Positions 1 to 10,701 of a stretch of 64,000 nt of DNA are shown in pieces. Positions within the stretch are counted from its first letter, which is position 1. The number at the start of each line of letters is the position of its first letter. This stretch comes from Wyeomyia smithii (lineage: Eukaryota; Arthropoda; Insecta; Diptera; Culicidae): contig NC_073696.1 of NCBI RefSeq assembly GCF_029784165.1, forward strand, positions 111,446,665 to 111,510,664, given 5' to 3'. Below the pieces are notes generated by a model. That model searched no databases. It saw only the letters and a program-made list of their open reading frames with translations, and was not told the DNA's origin. Made by a program: the position numbers and the translations under genes.

Positions 1-1790
1 CTAACCATATATGGCGGGCTTGGCGTTTAAGCTCATCAGTAGCTGCAAAAAAAAACGTCAACGAAATAATGAAATACATCAAAACAACGAGAACAAGCTA
101 TAAATCAGCTTCATAATCTGCATGAGTCACATGAAAGCATCAATCTTAACTCCGTCCAACGATATAACAAAAGTGATTTTGGGGTTCATTCACTCCCTCG
201 TTTCCCCTGCGTTCGTCTGGCATTTATTGGAATAAATTTGCATATAAAGTAGCGATTGGTGTTACCTCTGCTTTGTGTATCGCGAACATAACGATTTGTG
301 TATTAATTGAAGGGAGACGCTTAAATTGTTTATGTATCGAACAATCCAAAAATGCGACTTAAAATATTTCGCAAAGAATGCTGTCTCTGCCGGTGGTTGC
401 CAATGAACTGCATTTACGATGTGATACTGGATTATATTTGGATTTATAGTGTGTTTAGCGTAAATATTAAGGGCATTCATGAAGCACTCGTATACAAATA
501 GACAAGATCTCACCCCAATTTATGGATGGGTTTAGGAGCACGCAGCAAGTTTAATTTGTTGAAATAAGTGACATTTTATCCCTTTTATAGTTCAGGTTTA
601 TAGTACGTATGAACTAGACCTTCGCTGCCGAAAGTTTTGAGTCGACGTATGGCCGGAGATATTTTTCGCACCAATGGTTAATTTGTTATTCTTGTTAATT
701 TTCCTTCGATGTTATTTCTGACAATATTGGTCTCGCCATATACATCCATAGATTCTAACAAAGATCTAAAATTTAATAGTCCTACAAATCTACGTATCAG
801 CGCTATCAGGTTTACCCTCTCAGAATATGTCATAAGATATTTTCTCTAAACCAGTCTCTCCAATTTTTTCTCTGTAAACTTTCTCTTTCATCCACTTTTC
901 TTTTGATTTCGTTTTAAAAACTGGAATTTCGGGAAAATATATTCTTAAAAAAGATAATAAATAAAAAATAATAAATATTATAAAAGTAACTTGTTGTGGA
1001 GTATTTTTGGTAAGGCTGATACAAATTTCGAATTTTTTTTTATGTCCAAGGTTATCAAAGTTAGCAGAGGGGGTGGCAAAAAATAAATAACACCGAGACG
1101 AAAAAAAAGAAATATCTTTGATCAAAGTTTGTGTGCAAGTTATGACGTTTGTAACTTGCACTCAAATAATTGTTTGTTGCTAAATTAAGCATTTATGCTG
1201 TCGGAAAACCAATGTAATGAACAAATCGGTTTGAGCTTTTTTTCTTCCCCTTCCAATTTTCAAGATTTTTGAAGGGGGGGGGGCGGTTACCTTAAAATGA
1301 AAATAAAATTTGTAACGGCTTAACTGAGGAAAAATATTGTCTGGTAAAAAAATCATCAAAAAAAATTCACGATGTTGGGAAACTGAAAAGTCAGAAAAGG
1401 TGTTCGATGCGATTGTTCTATACAACTTCTTGAAAAACCCCAAATAAAAGATTGATGATTTTTATCGTTTTTCAACGTTCTCCTCGAACCAATCATCAAG
1501 ACTCAATACTTACTGGAACTTTTGTCTGCCGGTTTTAAAATATATACATTTTTACAGATTCCGCTTGTTAGTAGTCTAAGTTAGTTTATCTTAGACTTAA
1601 AAATATTTGTATTCTCTTAGTAACGATAAAATCTATTGCAGCCACACATGCAAAAAAGGCGAGCTCGTGACTGGTTCAATGCTGCCTTTTCTAGTTGGTT
1701 TTCAACTGAGCTTTATAATTTAGTTTTACATTGTTTTTGATTTTTCATTTTAATTCTGGTTATGTACAGGGTGTTTGGTTTCTTGTGGTT
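1..1790. other. no recognisable gene
   Basis: AT-rich non-coding sequence. The open frames here are short, do not resemble known families and show no splice-site context. A small perfect inverted repeat (GTGCAAGTTA / TAACTTGCAC, 9-nt loop) lies near 1,134-1,162. I see nothing else that can be supported. Confidence 0.6.
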
Positions 1791-2590
1791 GGTAAATTTT
1801 GGTAAGTGCAATCCAACGCCCCGCTGCGATCTATCATCTTTACCGAAGAGAACGTCTTTACGAACTTTAGTGAAGATCGGGTCGGTTGGAGCTTTGGTCG
1901 TATGCAAACTGAGAAGAACTTCCGTACGAGTTTGTTTTATATTCATATTGAGCGACGTACAACAGCGTCTGATCTGCAGCGAACGGCTGTTCTGTAACAT
2001 GTGGTGTCTTGGTGTTTAAGACGGTGGATAGCAGTACGAGAACCTAAAATCGTGACCTTTTTGCATTTACTCTCGTACCACTGTGCGGTGGGCTGTTCGT
2101 GGCACTAGTAGAGCAGTATGTCAAGAGTGCCCCGCTACGAACAATCCAGATATAAATACGAATCGGACCAATCGATATCGACTCAGGCCAACGAAAAGGG
2201 ACAATGGTTGGAAACTCAGAACGTCGAAGCTCTACTTAAACCGGCAAGTTTAAGCATTTTATCCAAAGAACCGCGGAAAATGACGGTAGAGGTCGCAGCC
2301 CTCTAAAACTGCGGTGGTCAAAGAGGGTGAACGTGGGTTCCGAACAGTAAATCCTATCGTGGGAACGACTTTCAAATAGTACATAGCCACTGTAATAGAC
2401 TGCGATACAGGTGAACGTTTCGTCATACGTCATACAAGATCAAGCGTATAATTAGGTGGAGGCCCATCAGTGAGCGATTTTGCGTGGTGAAAATCAAGGA
2501 CAGCTCCTTCAGTCTGATCAATGAAACATCGACAAAATCGATGGCGTGAAGGAGGATTTCACGGGAAACTTCTATAGGCTTATTTTCTGA
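1790..2590 (+). pseudogene. RTE-clade retrotransposon relic, 5' part
   Basis: This is a heavily decayed plus-strand copy of the 5' region and endonuclease start of the RTE element at 40,086-43,280. Aligned landmarks include a shared stretch around 1,890-1,905 (ACTTTGGTCGTATGC-like), GTACAACAGCGTCTGATC near 1,957, CTACGAACAATCCAGATATA near 2,132 and GAGGCCCATCAGTGA near 2,459. The reading frame is destroyed by stops and indels. It probably once joined the RTE 3' relic at 5,470-6,260, with the R1-clade relic inserted between them. The assignment rests on direct nucleotide similarity inside this window; the RTE clade comes from the better copy. Confidence 0.7.
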
Positions 2591-2789
2591 CCACAAATGT
2601 GGCCTAGGTCACCAGATGTACGTAATTTTTCTAAGTTTCGATAGACACTAATTTTCGGATGGTTTTGATAATGAGTTGCCTGGCAAAAATTCTTGTTTCT
2701 ATCATGAGCATAGCTGAGAGAACCATTCCTGAAACGATTGGTTCATCAAGATTAAAAATCGGCCAAGAACTCGTCGAAAAACGACTGTT

Positions 2790-5330
2790 TTTCATCTGGA
2801 AGTCCATGAAGAAACCTGTAGTAAAGGACTACTAATTTTTTGCATGAAAGTATAGCGTGCGTCGTTCCGGAAGGGAACAATGCAACCTGTATTCAGAAAT
2901 ATGTGTTTTGGAAGATACGCACTCGCAACCCTCAGACAAATGAGCCTGTAGGTACTTTCCAGTTTACCACGATACCTGTTAGTACCTAGCGCTTTGAAAC
3001 ACAATGGGCCCCCATACCTAGATATGGACGAAATCACACTGGTAAGAAGTTTACGCTTGCTGCCATTCACCGCTGAGCTATTCGACATCATTCGAGATAG
3101 TGCTGCAATAGCCGTTGAAGCCCTCTTGCAAGCATAGTTGACGTGACTCTTAAATGTAAGCTTATCGTTATTTAAAACCCCCAAGAGCCTCAAAGATCGC
3201 TTTGAGGTGATGGTGCAGTCTCCGACTCTGGCCACCGCATGTGGCTCTGATTTGCGGTTATTCACAACCGTGACCTCCGTCTTATGGTGCGCTAACTCCA
3301 GTTTCCTGAAGTGCAGCCAGTCTTCGACCTTGCGTATACAATGAGCGGCCGTCAACTCGACCTCCTCGATCAACTCGCCGTAGATCTCTAGCGTTATGTC
3401 GTCTGCGAAGCCGATGATCACAACCCCTACAGGGAACTTGAGCTTCAACACCTCGTCATACATGACATTCCACAACACCGGTCCCAGGATAGAAACTTGC
3501 GGAACTCATGCGGTAATTGGGACGCACGTCCTCCGTGTTTTAAACAAGTACTCGGTCTATCTTGTACAGCGATACCGGTACATGGATTCTCCTCAGCGCT
3601 AGCGCTATGGAGTCCCAACTGGCGCTATTGAACGCATTCTTCACGTCAAGCGTGACGATTGCGCAATAACGTATGCTCCTTCTCTTGCGCTGGAATGCTA
3701 CCCCCGCCATCTTGGTGACGGAGAGGATAGCATCCAGCGTGAACCTGTCCTTCCGGAAACCAAACTGATTACTTGATAATTCTCTCAAGCACCCTGCCCG
3801 CAGTGTCCAGCAGGCAGATAGGTCTGTATGCCGATGGGTCCCCTGGCGGTTTCCCAGCTTTCAGCAGTATGACCAAACTCTGCCGCTTCCACCTGTCCGG
3901 GAAGAGGTAGTCATCCAGGCACCTCTGCTTGATTGCCCTAAACAGGCCGGGGGCCGTTTTAATCGCCAGGTTAGGGATTCTATCCGGTCCCGGTGCCTTA
4001 CTCACCTTTAGAAAGTTGGCGATCACGATGAGTTTCTCATTTGTAACCCTAACCTCTCCCTCGATCTCGACACGGCTGTCGTCGCTCACGGATTGGATTT
4101 TCGGCATCCCTGGTCTGTGTCTGAGATACTGGAACGTCGGACGCGAGCCTCGACTACCGCAGGCCAAGGACTAGGCTCGTGGCGTGGAAAGAGATACGCT
4201 CCAGCATCGCTGGTGATCGCTCTGCAGGCTCCAGCGCGCCTTTGGTCTTGGCTATTACGATCCTATAGGCCTTATCCCACGGGTTCGTATTGGCACTCGC
4301 GCATAGCCTATCGAAGCAGGCCCTCTTGCTTTCCTTAATTGCACTCTTTAACGCCGATCTTGCAGAACCGAATGCTGCGCGGCGCTCAATGCTCTGTTGG
4401 TCTGTTTGCGTACGCTGCATCCTCCGTCTTACACGGAGGCACGTACTGCGGAGGTTCGCTATCACATCAGTCCACCAGTAAGCCGGTGGCTTCCCATTCC
4501 TAGGTTGGCGGATCCTAGGCATGGTGGCGTCGCACGCACGCGATAGTATGGCAACTAGTTGGTCGGCAGTTGGGCGAAGCCAACTGCCTTCATTGCACTC
4601 TTTTCTCATGGCCTCTTCGAATACCTCGGCATCGTCTACCCTCCAGTTCGTGATCAGTCTTGGGCTGGAGAACGTCACATCGATGATCGACTCCGCACCA
4701 TCTCTGCTAAATGTACATTTGGTACCAACGTTGGCAAGTTCTAAGTTAAGCTTTGCCAAAGCCTCCAACAGGATCTGACCTCTCTGGTTCATAGAGCGAC
4801 TTCCTCACTCAACAGCCCAAGCGTTGAAGTCACCCGCCACCACCAACGGCGTTAGGCCCGTTAGCTCCATGGACAACTGGACGGCCATCTGGGTGAACCT
4901 TTCGGTAGACCAACGTAACGGAGCTAAGCTACTGCAGTAGAACAACCTCCTGAACCGGGAACCTGCTCGTTGTCCATACGGCCGCCATACTGGACTTGTC
5001 CACAACCCAGTTACCGTTTCCGGGAAGATGCAGTAGGGGTCCGATACGATGGCAATGTTCGACAGCGACTCAGTGACTGCTTGGTATAGCAGCAGTGGTT
5101 CAGGTTTAGTTGCGTTTCCCTTATGCCCGTGGTTTCGCAGCCGGCTTACACGTTCAAAGAACGGTACCCCGCTGCGTCGAAAACGGACATCGTACTTTGT
5201 AGATGCCGGATACACCCTCTACAACATCTTGGCACTATTGGATAACAATCAGAACATCAAAACAAATCGCTGCATCGCTGCGTGCGCTTGGCCGGAAGGT
5301 CAGTGCAACCGGCCAAACAGTGAAAAAGTG
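2790..5330 (-). pseudogene. R1-clade non-LTR retrotransposon relic (endonuclease + reverse transcriptase)
   Basis: Minus-strand remains of a single large ORF2. Read from high to low coordinate: an AP-endonuclease segment (about 5,215-4,640) with AGDFNAWAVE and a SRDGAESIIDVTF segment, then the linker, then a reverse transcriptase. The RT shows APGPDRIPN, WKRQSLVILLKAGKPPG and AYRPICLLDTAGRVLERII at about 4,165-3,770, NQFGFRKDRFT and VTLDVKNAFNSASWD at 3,790-3,600, and LWNVMYD followed by the GFADDITL active-site motif at about 3,470-3,390, then the R1-type C-terminal segment to 2,792. An in-frame stop separates AWAVE from the next segment at 4,805-4,807, and frameshifts lie near 4,155-4,167, 3,770-3,788 and 3,480-3,540. 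No intact ORF1 is visible. Family motifs and order place it in the R1 clade; insertion into an older RTE copy is inferred from the flanks. Confidence 0.85.
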
Positions 5331-5469
5331 TGAAAACTAAGGAGGAATTTATAAACAAAACGAAGAAAGAACTCAAAAACATGTCTTCACGCATGCTTTC
5401 GTCCGCCATGGCGAGTGTTCCCGTTAACCACCGAACGGCCGCTCGCGGTCGTAGATGATTTTGCAAGTA

Positions 5470-6260
5470 AACTAGTCGTACAAGTCGAGCACTTCGAGGA
5501 GGACACTGTTGGATATCCCGAGGCTCTCAGCTGACTGAATTGCTGATGAGTATACTAGGAAAATGAACGGATTGGTGAACCGGTTGGAAACCTGAGTGGC
5601 AGCACATCCACGACACGGACGGCAATACAACGCGAAAAGTGTTGGGCACTACCGCAGAAACCACACGAAACACGAGGTTTGATGCTGCGGAGTGTCAAAA
5701 GGTGACGGACGAAAAAAAACCAGGCCCGTGCCTACGCTATGGTGTCAGCAAATCGTTCGCCACTGGCGTGGGGTGAGAAAGGAAGTATCGAGAGGCTAGA
5801 ATGGCTACAAAGAGCATCCGCAACGCTCGAAAAGAGAGCACTGTGAACAATCTTTTGTGGACGGAAGTCTGTGAATGGAAACAGGAACCGGACTGTGCCT
5901 ATCTCTGCCATGTGCATCAACAGGGAAGGGAACTTGACAATCGATGAGGTGGCCATGCATTGGAAACAAAATTTTCAGGCTTTGAACAACAAAGAGGATA
6001 AAGACGTCGACAGACACAGGATAGAAATAAAGGAGGATGGACAAGCTGTGGATACCATCAAGTTGATAAAATACGGCTGGCTACGTAGAACGAATGTCGG
6101 AGGAGCGTCCAGCAAAGATAATACTCAGCAGAGAGCCCAAAACAGGTCGGCGACTCCATGATAGACCCCATACTCACTGCATTTGTGGTATGGAGACGTA
6201 TTCTATAATCGACAGTAGGTCGTTAACGAAAGTAAAGTAAATAACGTAGCTATCCAACCC
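5470..6260 (+). pseudogene. RTE-clade retrotransposon relic, 3' part
   Basis: Plus-strand fragments matching the RTE copy at 40-43 kb. Nucleotides 5,600-5,715 match 41,430-41,535 (an AGTGTTGGG...ACTGCGG region). The reading MCINREGNL..DEVA.HWKQNF then ..EDGQAVD (5,907-6,060) matches MCNDREGNLIIDKTEVARRWK in the other copy. Most of the RT domain is deleted. The end at 6,215-6,245 (GTTAACGAAAGTAAAGTAAA) resembles the TAAGTAAAGTA-type 3' terminus of the 43-kb copy. It is non-functional and is probably the 3' continuation of the relic at 1,790-2,590. Confidence 0.7.
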
Positions 6261-6367
6261 CAGTCATATAAATTCAGGAAGGGATTTTTAGAATATTAGT
6301 TTAATATATCCTGTTACTAGAGACCCCTCTGATTCATCTACAAGTATCATGGGAACAAGCTAGTATT

Positions 6368-6816
6368 AGTGGGGTTCGCCCCGGGTGTCACCCTCTAGGG
6401 GGTGACACCCATGAGGAAAATTTTCATACGTGTCACCTTTAAGGTGAAACCTCATTGAATCCTAAAATGGCCGACTTCGAGACACCACGTCGAATTTTCG
6501 AAAGCACAAGACTTAGAAATAGTTAATGCGTTCCCTGTGAAAATGCTATTTTATGTTTGCTGTGGTGAAGCAAACATAAAATAGAATTTTCATAGGGAAC
6601 GCAATGAGTATTTCCGAGTCTTGTGCTTTTGAAAATTCGAAGTGGTGACTCGAAGTCGGCCATTTTTGGATTTAATGAGGTTTCATCTTAAATTGAAAAA
6701 GAACGTGCTAAATCTCACAATTTTTTATAGTAAAATGATTTCACTGCAACCGGGTGGGGGTGACACCCAGGCCCAACTTTTCCGCCCCGAGTGTCACCCG
6801 GTCATGCTACGCCACT
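6368..6816. mobile_element. foldback (snap-back) MITE with 123-bp arms
   Basis: A near-perfect palindrome: arm 6,439-6,561 pairs with 6,569-6,692 around a 7-nt loop (GTGGTGA). Both arms contain AAAATGGCCGACTTCGAG-type and GCACAAGACT sequences. GGGTGTCACCC-like repeats and imperfect terminal inverted repeats lie outside the arms (AGTGGGGTTCGCC on the left, AGTGGCGTAGC reading in from the right). It encodes no protein, so it would need a DNA transposase in trans. The superfamily is uncertain because I cannot fix a target-site duplication. Confidence 0.75.
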
Positions 6817-6989
6817 GACTACAAATAATAATAATTATGCGAAAATCATGAAACAAATAGTAGTTTGACAGTTTGGATGCTTCAAGACCTCATCATTTGA
6901 TATTCTTTCTAGATCCCTCAGGAAATTTTAAATAAAATACCAAATTATGAAGAAGGTAAGTTTTACCTATGTTTTTTGTAATGAAGATA

Positions 6990-7480
6990 GCATTTTTAAT
7001 TCATATTGTCCACCATGCGTTTTAATTGGAAAAAGTTACTGCAGACCCAAGAGAGTGCATCAAAATCATTTTATAATTAAATTTGGAAGCTTTTGAAATG
7101 TTTTCTTCCTTGTTAAAAAACAGCTTGACCGAATCGATATAGCAAAACAAATAGCTAGTCTATATTTTTTGGAAATTGAAAGTTTATTATAAAAATAACC
7201 CCATTCATCTTGATACCGTTCGGCTTAAAAAAAAGGAGTTCTAGGTAGCAAATTGATTAATTGAGTTTAAGAAGCAATGGGACTGCACCCAAGGTTAAAT
7301 CATTCAGATTCAGATTTGAATTCTTGTAGACAACCTCCAGAGATCGATCAGTAAGGTTCTTTTTAAAGTTCATTCTATTCATGTTATTGATAAGTGACTT
7401 TATGTTGCTAACATTTATTTTCAGATTACGGATCAAGGAGAGCAAACATGGTCGATACCATGGAGCCTCAACTGGCTCTA
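6990..7480 (-). pseudogene. Jockey-clade non-LTR relic (RT C-terminal piece)
   Basis: The minus strand reads SSCFLTRKKTFQKLPN near 7,050-7,130. This matches SSCCSTRKKTLQRIQNKILK in the better Jockey relic at 56,990-57,440, and it has the same nucleotide context (TTTTCTTCCTTGTT and CAGCTTGACCGAATCG on the plus strand). The open frame at 7,257-7,514 on the minus strand may be an earlier part of the same ORF but is unrecognisable. Several stops and frameshifts make it a dead fragment. Confidence 0.5.
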
Positions 7481-7514
7481 GCATTGAAGTATTTTTTTTT
7501 TTTTTGCATTTCAA

Positions 7515-8232
7515 TTAAGAGGAACGAATATCGCAAGACAATAAAACTTTATCTCGTCAATAGAGTTTATTTGCTTTCATCGCGAAGAAAACCACCAGAA
7601 GTGAAATACTGCTAGTTTTGTCCTGTTACAGTTTATTTTATGCCAATTCCATTCTCTAACAAATTAGTTCAATAAACTCATAAAGTTAGCGTAAAGGAAA
7701 TGTTGATTATTTTCATTTGAGATGCTGTTATCATAACGCGTTCATCGGTGCAAAATCATAAAACACAAGAGCAATAAAAAGCGCTACGATCCATTAAATA
7801 GAAAACATTTTAATAAGGCTTTATTGCCGGTCTGCACCTTTTTAGCAGTAGAAAAAAATGACATACAATAAAAACGAAAACGGTGGTTGCATTTTTCGCC
7901 GATTGAAATTCCAGAACCTTAGTATTCTAGGTTATGGTGTATTGGTATTCTGTGAAATTGTGAAGGTCAAGAAAGAAAAAAAGTTTTTCAAGAACGTCTT
8001 TTGTTTGAGTGTTGGTGACTCAAATCAAAGGTAGTCAGTAGGGCGCCAGTCATCGTATGGAAAAAAGTGACCAGAAAATTTCAAAAAAAAACCCTATATA
8101 AAATGTTCACCTGCTCGAAAAAACACCCTGTGCAAAATTTCAGCTCAATCGGACTCAAAATGGGGTGGCGCAAAGCGATTGAAGTTTGGCTTTTTTGAAA
8201 ACCGAAAAATCACCCAAGGGGGCGGAGGGGTA
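7515..8232. other. no recognisable gene
   Basis: AT-rich non-coding sequence with no supported coding region. The last ~190 bases (GCTCAATCGGACTCAAAATG and nearby) are the outer flank of the inverted-repeat unit that follows. A related phrase occurs at 14,430 (CAGCCCAATCGGACTTTGG), so this part is an interspersed repeat. Confidence 0.5.
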
Positions 8233-10701
8233 CGTGAAATTTCGGTTTCCGAAAATTTTTTTTTGATGCCAAATGACTTAATATTGCATGAAACGTCGAG
8301 AATTGGTGTCATCTGAAAAAAAAATTTTTTTGCAAAATTTTTTCTCTCTGGGACTTAGTCGTTTTTTCGATTGTGGAAGGCGGAGTTCAAAATGTTTAGA
8401 ATTCATCTTTTGAAATTGATCACTAGTCTCTCGAAATAGCTTGTATAATGATATACACTATAACTAGCATCGGATACATTATGTTTCATTAGGGTGGTTC
8501 ATTTATTCGACATAGGGTGGTTCATAATATTGTGTAAAAATGAGTATAAAATGAAAAAAATCACTTTTCACTGAATACCAATAGAAAAATTCCTGAAAAT
8601 ATAATATTTGTTATATCATTGTCGTTAGGGTGGCAATGTTGAATTGGAAAAATTATAAGTGAAATGGAAAAATATTACAAAACAAATTTACAAAATGTAT
8701 CAAACTACTCTGTGCAAAAAAAAATTATCTCAACAAAAATTAAGATTGTGTCTGAAAATGTTGAATGCTTTCATGTCGGAAAATGTTGAATGCTTTCATG
8801 TCATTTGCAAAATCACACACGGGAGGTACATGGAGTTTTAATATTTGAAAAATGTTTTCGATTCCAAGTGTATTAAACTTTTAAATGAAACGGTGGAAGC
8901 TGATGGAATATGTTATATTACTTTGTTTGAAAAATCAACTCTCTGAGACACTTGCACTCGTCTTTCGAATGTTGTACCAGACAATTTATTTGTTTTATTC
9001 ACCCCAATAATGTCCTTTGCCAACACTTGATTGAACACACAGTGCTCTGGCTTATATAATCGGACAAAAGACTGTATCGATGTTATTCAGTGATAATGAG
9101 AGTATAGGGATCTCAATCAGATACGCAACACAATTGACTCGTTATTTCTGGGTTTGCGTCGTTTTGACAGTTCGACCATGCATTTTCTGTCAAGTTTACA
9201 TCATCAGAACGTGAACGTGCCCATTGACTGAAACTTTGCATAGACGTTTTTATAGGCAAAAGATGCCATTTTGTGCTATTGGTTTAATTTATTGAAACAC
9301 AACTCATTTTTGAAAAGCTATTGGAAAATGCTATTTCGGATAGGTTTTTTTTTTATTCTCGCTTATTTTCCGTCGGTCTAGTTCCGCCACTGTTGTGGCC
9401 AATCACCGACGCCCAGGGAGGCGACTCCACACCCAGGACCCTAACTCACGACCCGTTTATTAACGGACCGGCGCCAACGGCTTTACTTCCTCATGCGATG
9501 GAAGGCGTGATCCCAGAGATTTTTCGCCTCAGAAAATCTCCCGGTGTCGGCTAGGATTGAATATAGACCAGTTGGGTTGGTTGTGAGTGGATCACGCCAC
9601 CTCACAACCATCGACACCTATGTCGGCGGTGAGATTCGAACCCAGGCGTCGAGCGTGGTTGGCGGAGACGTTACCAACCAAACTAGGCCCCCGCTCACGG
9701 ATAGGTATTGATGATTACAAAATTTTTCGGCAAAGTTGTAGATAATAGTTTTGTTTAAAAAAAAAATACACTCTGAAAACAAATTACTAATTTTGAAAAA
9801 AATAAAAGAAAGTTATAAACTAATTATCGAAAACAGCCCATTTTAAAAAACCCGATTTTTTTATAAAAACTACGAAAGTTTCCCTGAACAACGAAACCGG
9901 CCATGGAGAAATCAGAAAAAAAAGTTATATTTTAAAATTTTTTTTTTTCACAAGGTACATTTTTTTTTGAGGAACGAAGTTATTATTTACAACTTTGCCA
10001 GATACACTATGCCAATCAAATAAACCGTCGGCAAAGTTGTAGATATATTTTGTCCTTTCAAAAAAAAAAAAGCCTTTTAAAAAAAAAATTAAAAATAATA
10101 TTTTTTTTAAAAAAATACTTTTTTTTTCAAAAAATGATAACTTATTTTTCTTGATTTCTATATGATCGGACTGGTTTCATTGTTTTGGTAATCTCTCGTA
10201 GGTTTTTTTTTAAAAAATCAAGTTTTTAAAAAATGAGCTCTTTTGAATAATTAATTTTTAATCTTTCTTCTAACTTTTGAACGAATAATTTTTTGAGTGT
10301 AATTTTTTTTGGAAAGGCCGAATTATTATCTACAAATTTGTCGAAGACGTCACACCAATCAAACGAACCCAAGTGTTTTTTTTTATTTTATACTCATTTT
10401 TCACAATATTATGAACCACCCTATGCCGAATAAATGAACCACCCTAATGAAACATAATGTATTCGATGCTAATTATAGTGTATATCATTGTACAAGCTAT
10501 TTCGAGAGACTAGTGAACAATTTCAAAAGATAAATTCTAATCATTTTGAACTCCGCCTTCCACAATCGAAAAAACGACTAAGTCCCAGAGAGTAAATTTT
10601 TGCAAAAAAAAAATTTTTCAGATGACACCAATTCTCGACGTTTCATGCGTTTTTAAGTCATTTGGCATCAAAAAAAAATTTTCGAAAACCGAAATTTCAC
10701 G
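8233..10701. repeat. 2.5-kb repeat unit with ~330-bp inverted arms
   Basis: The left arm 8,233-8,561 and right arm 10,375-10,701 are inverted copies. Both contain GTGAAATTTCGG, GATGCCAAATGACTTA, CGTCGAGAATTGGTGTCATC, GGGACTTAGTCG, AGGGTGGTTCATTTATTCG and AATGAGTATAAAAT. The 1.8-kb interior is AT-rich with oligo-A/T runs and contains a SINE. Interior sequence around 9,230-9,760 recurs in inverted orientation at 20,220-20,450, so this is a dispersed family. No ORF for a transposase was found. It may be a non-autonomous foldback DNA transposon, but the class is unproven. Confidence 0.7.
9346..9697 (-). mobile_element. tRNA-derived SINE, flanked by a 9-bp duplication
   Basis: Read on the minus strand, the element starts with GTGAGCGGGGGCCTAGTTTGG, has an A-box-like segment (TAGTTTGGTTGG) and a B-box-like GGTTCGAATC about 50 nt later, then a tRNA-unrelated body. 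It ends in an A-rich tail, seen as the T-run at 9,346-9,354 on the plus strand. CGGATAGGT is duplicated at 9,337-9,345 and 9,698-9,706. A related repeat at 20,320-20,400 (inverted) continues across this point without the insert, giving an empty site. The structure is that of a pol III SINE mobilised by a LINE. Identity with a named family (for example Feilai) is not established. Confidence 0.85.

Noticed and set aside
9321..9554. A 77-codon plus-strand open frame.
   Set aside because: It is the antisense of the SINE body and its T-run.
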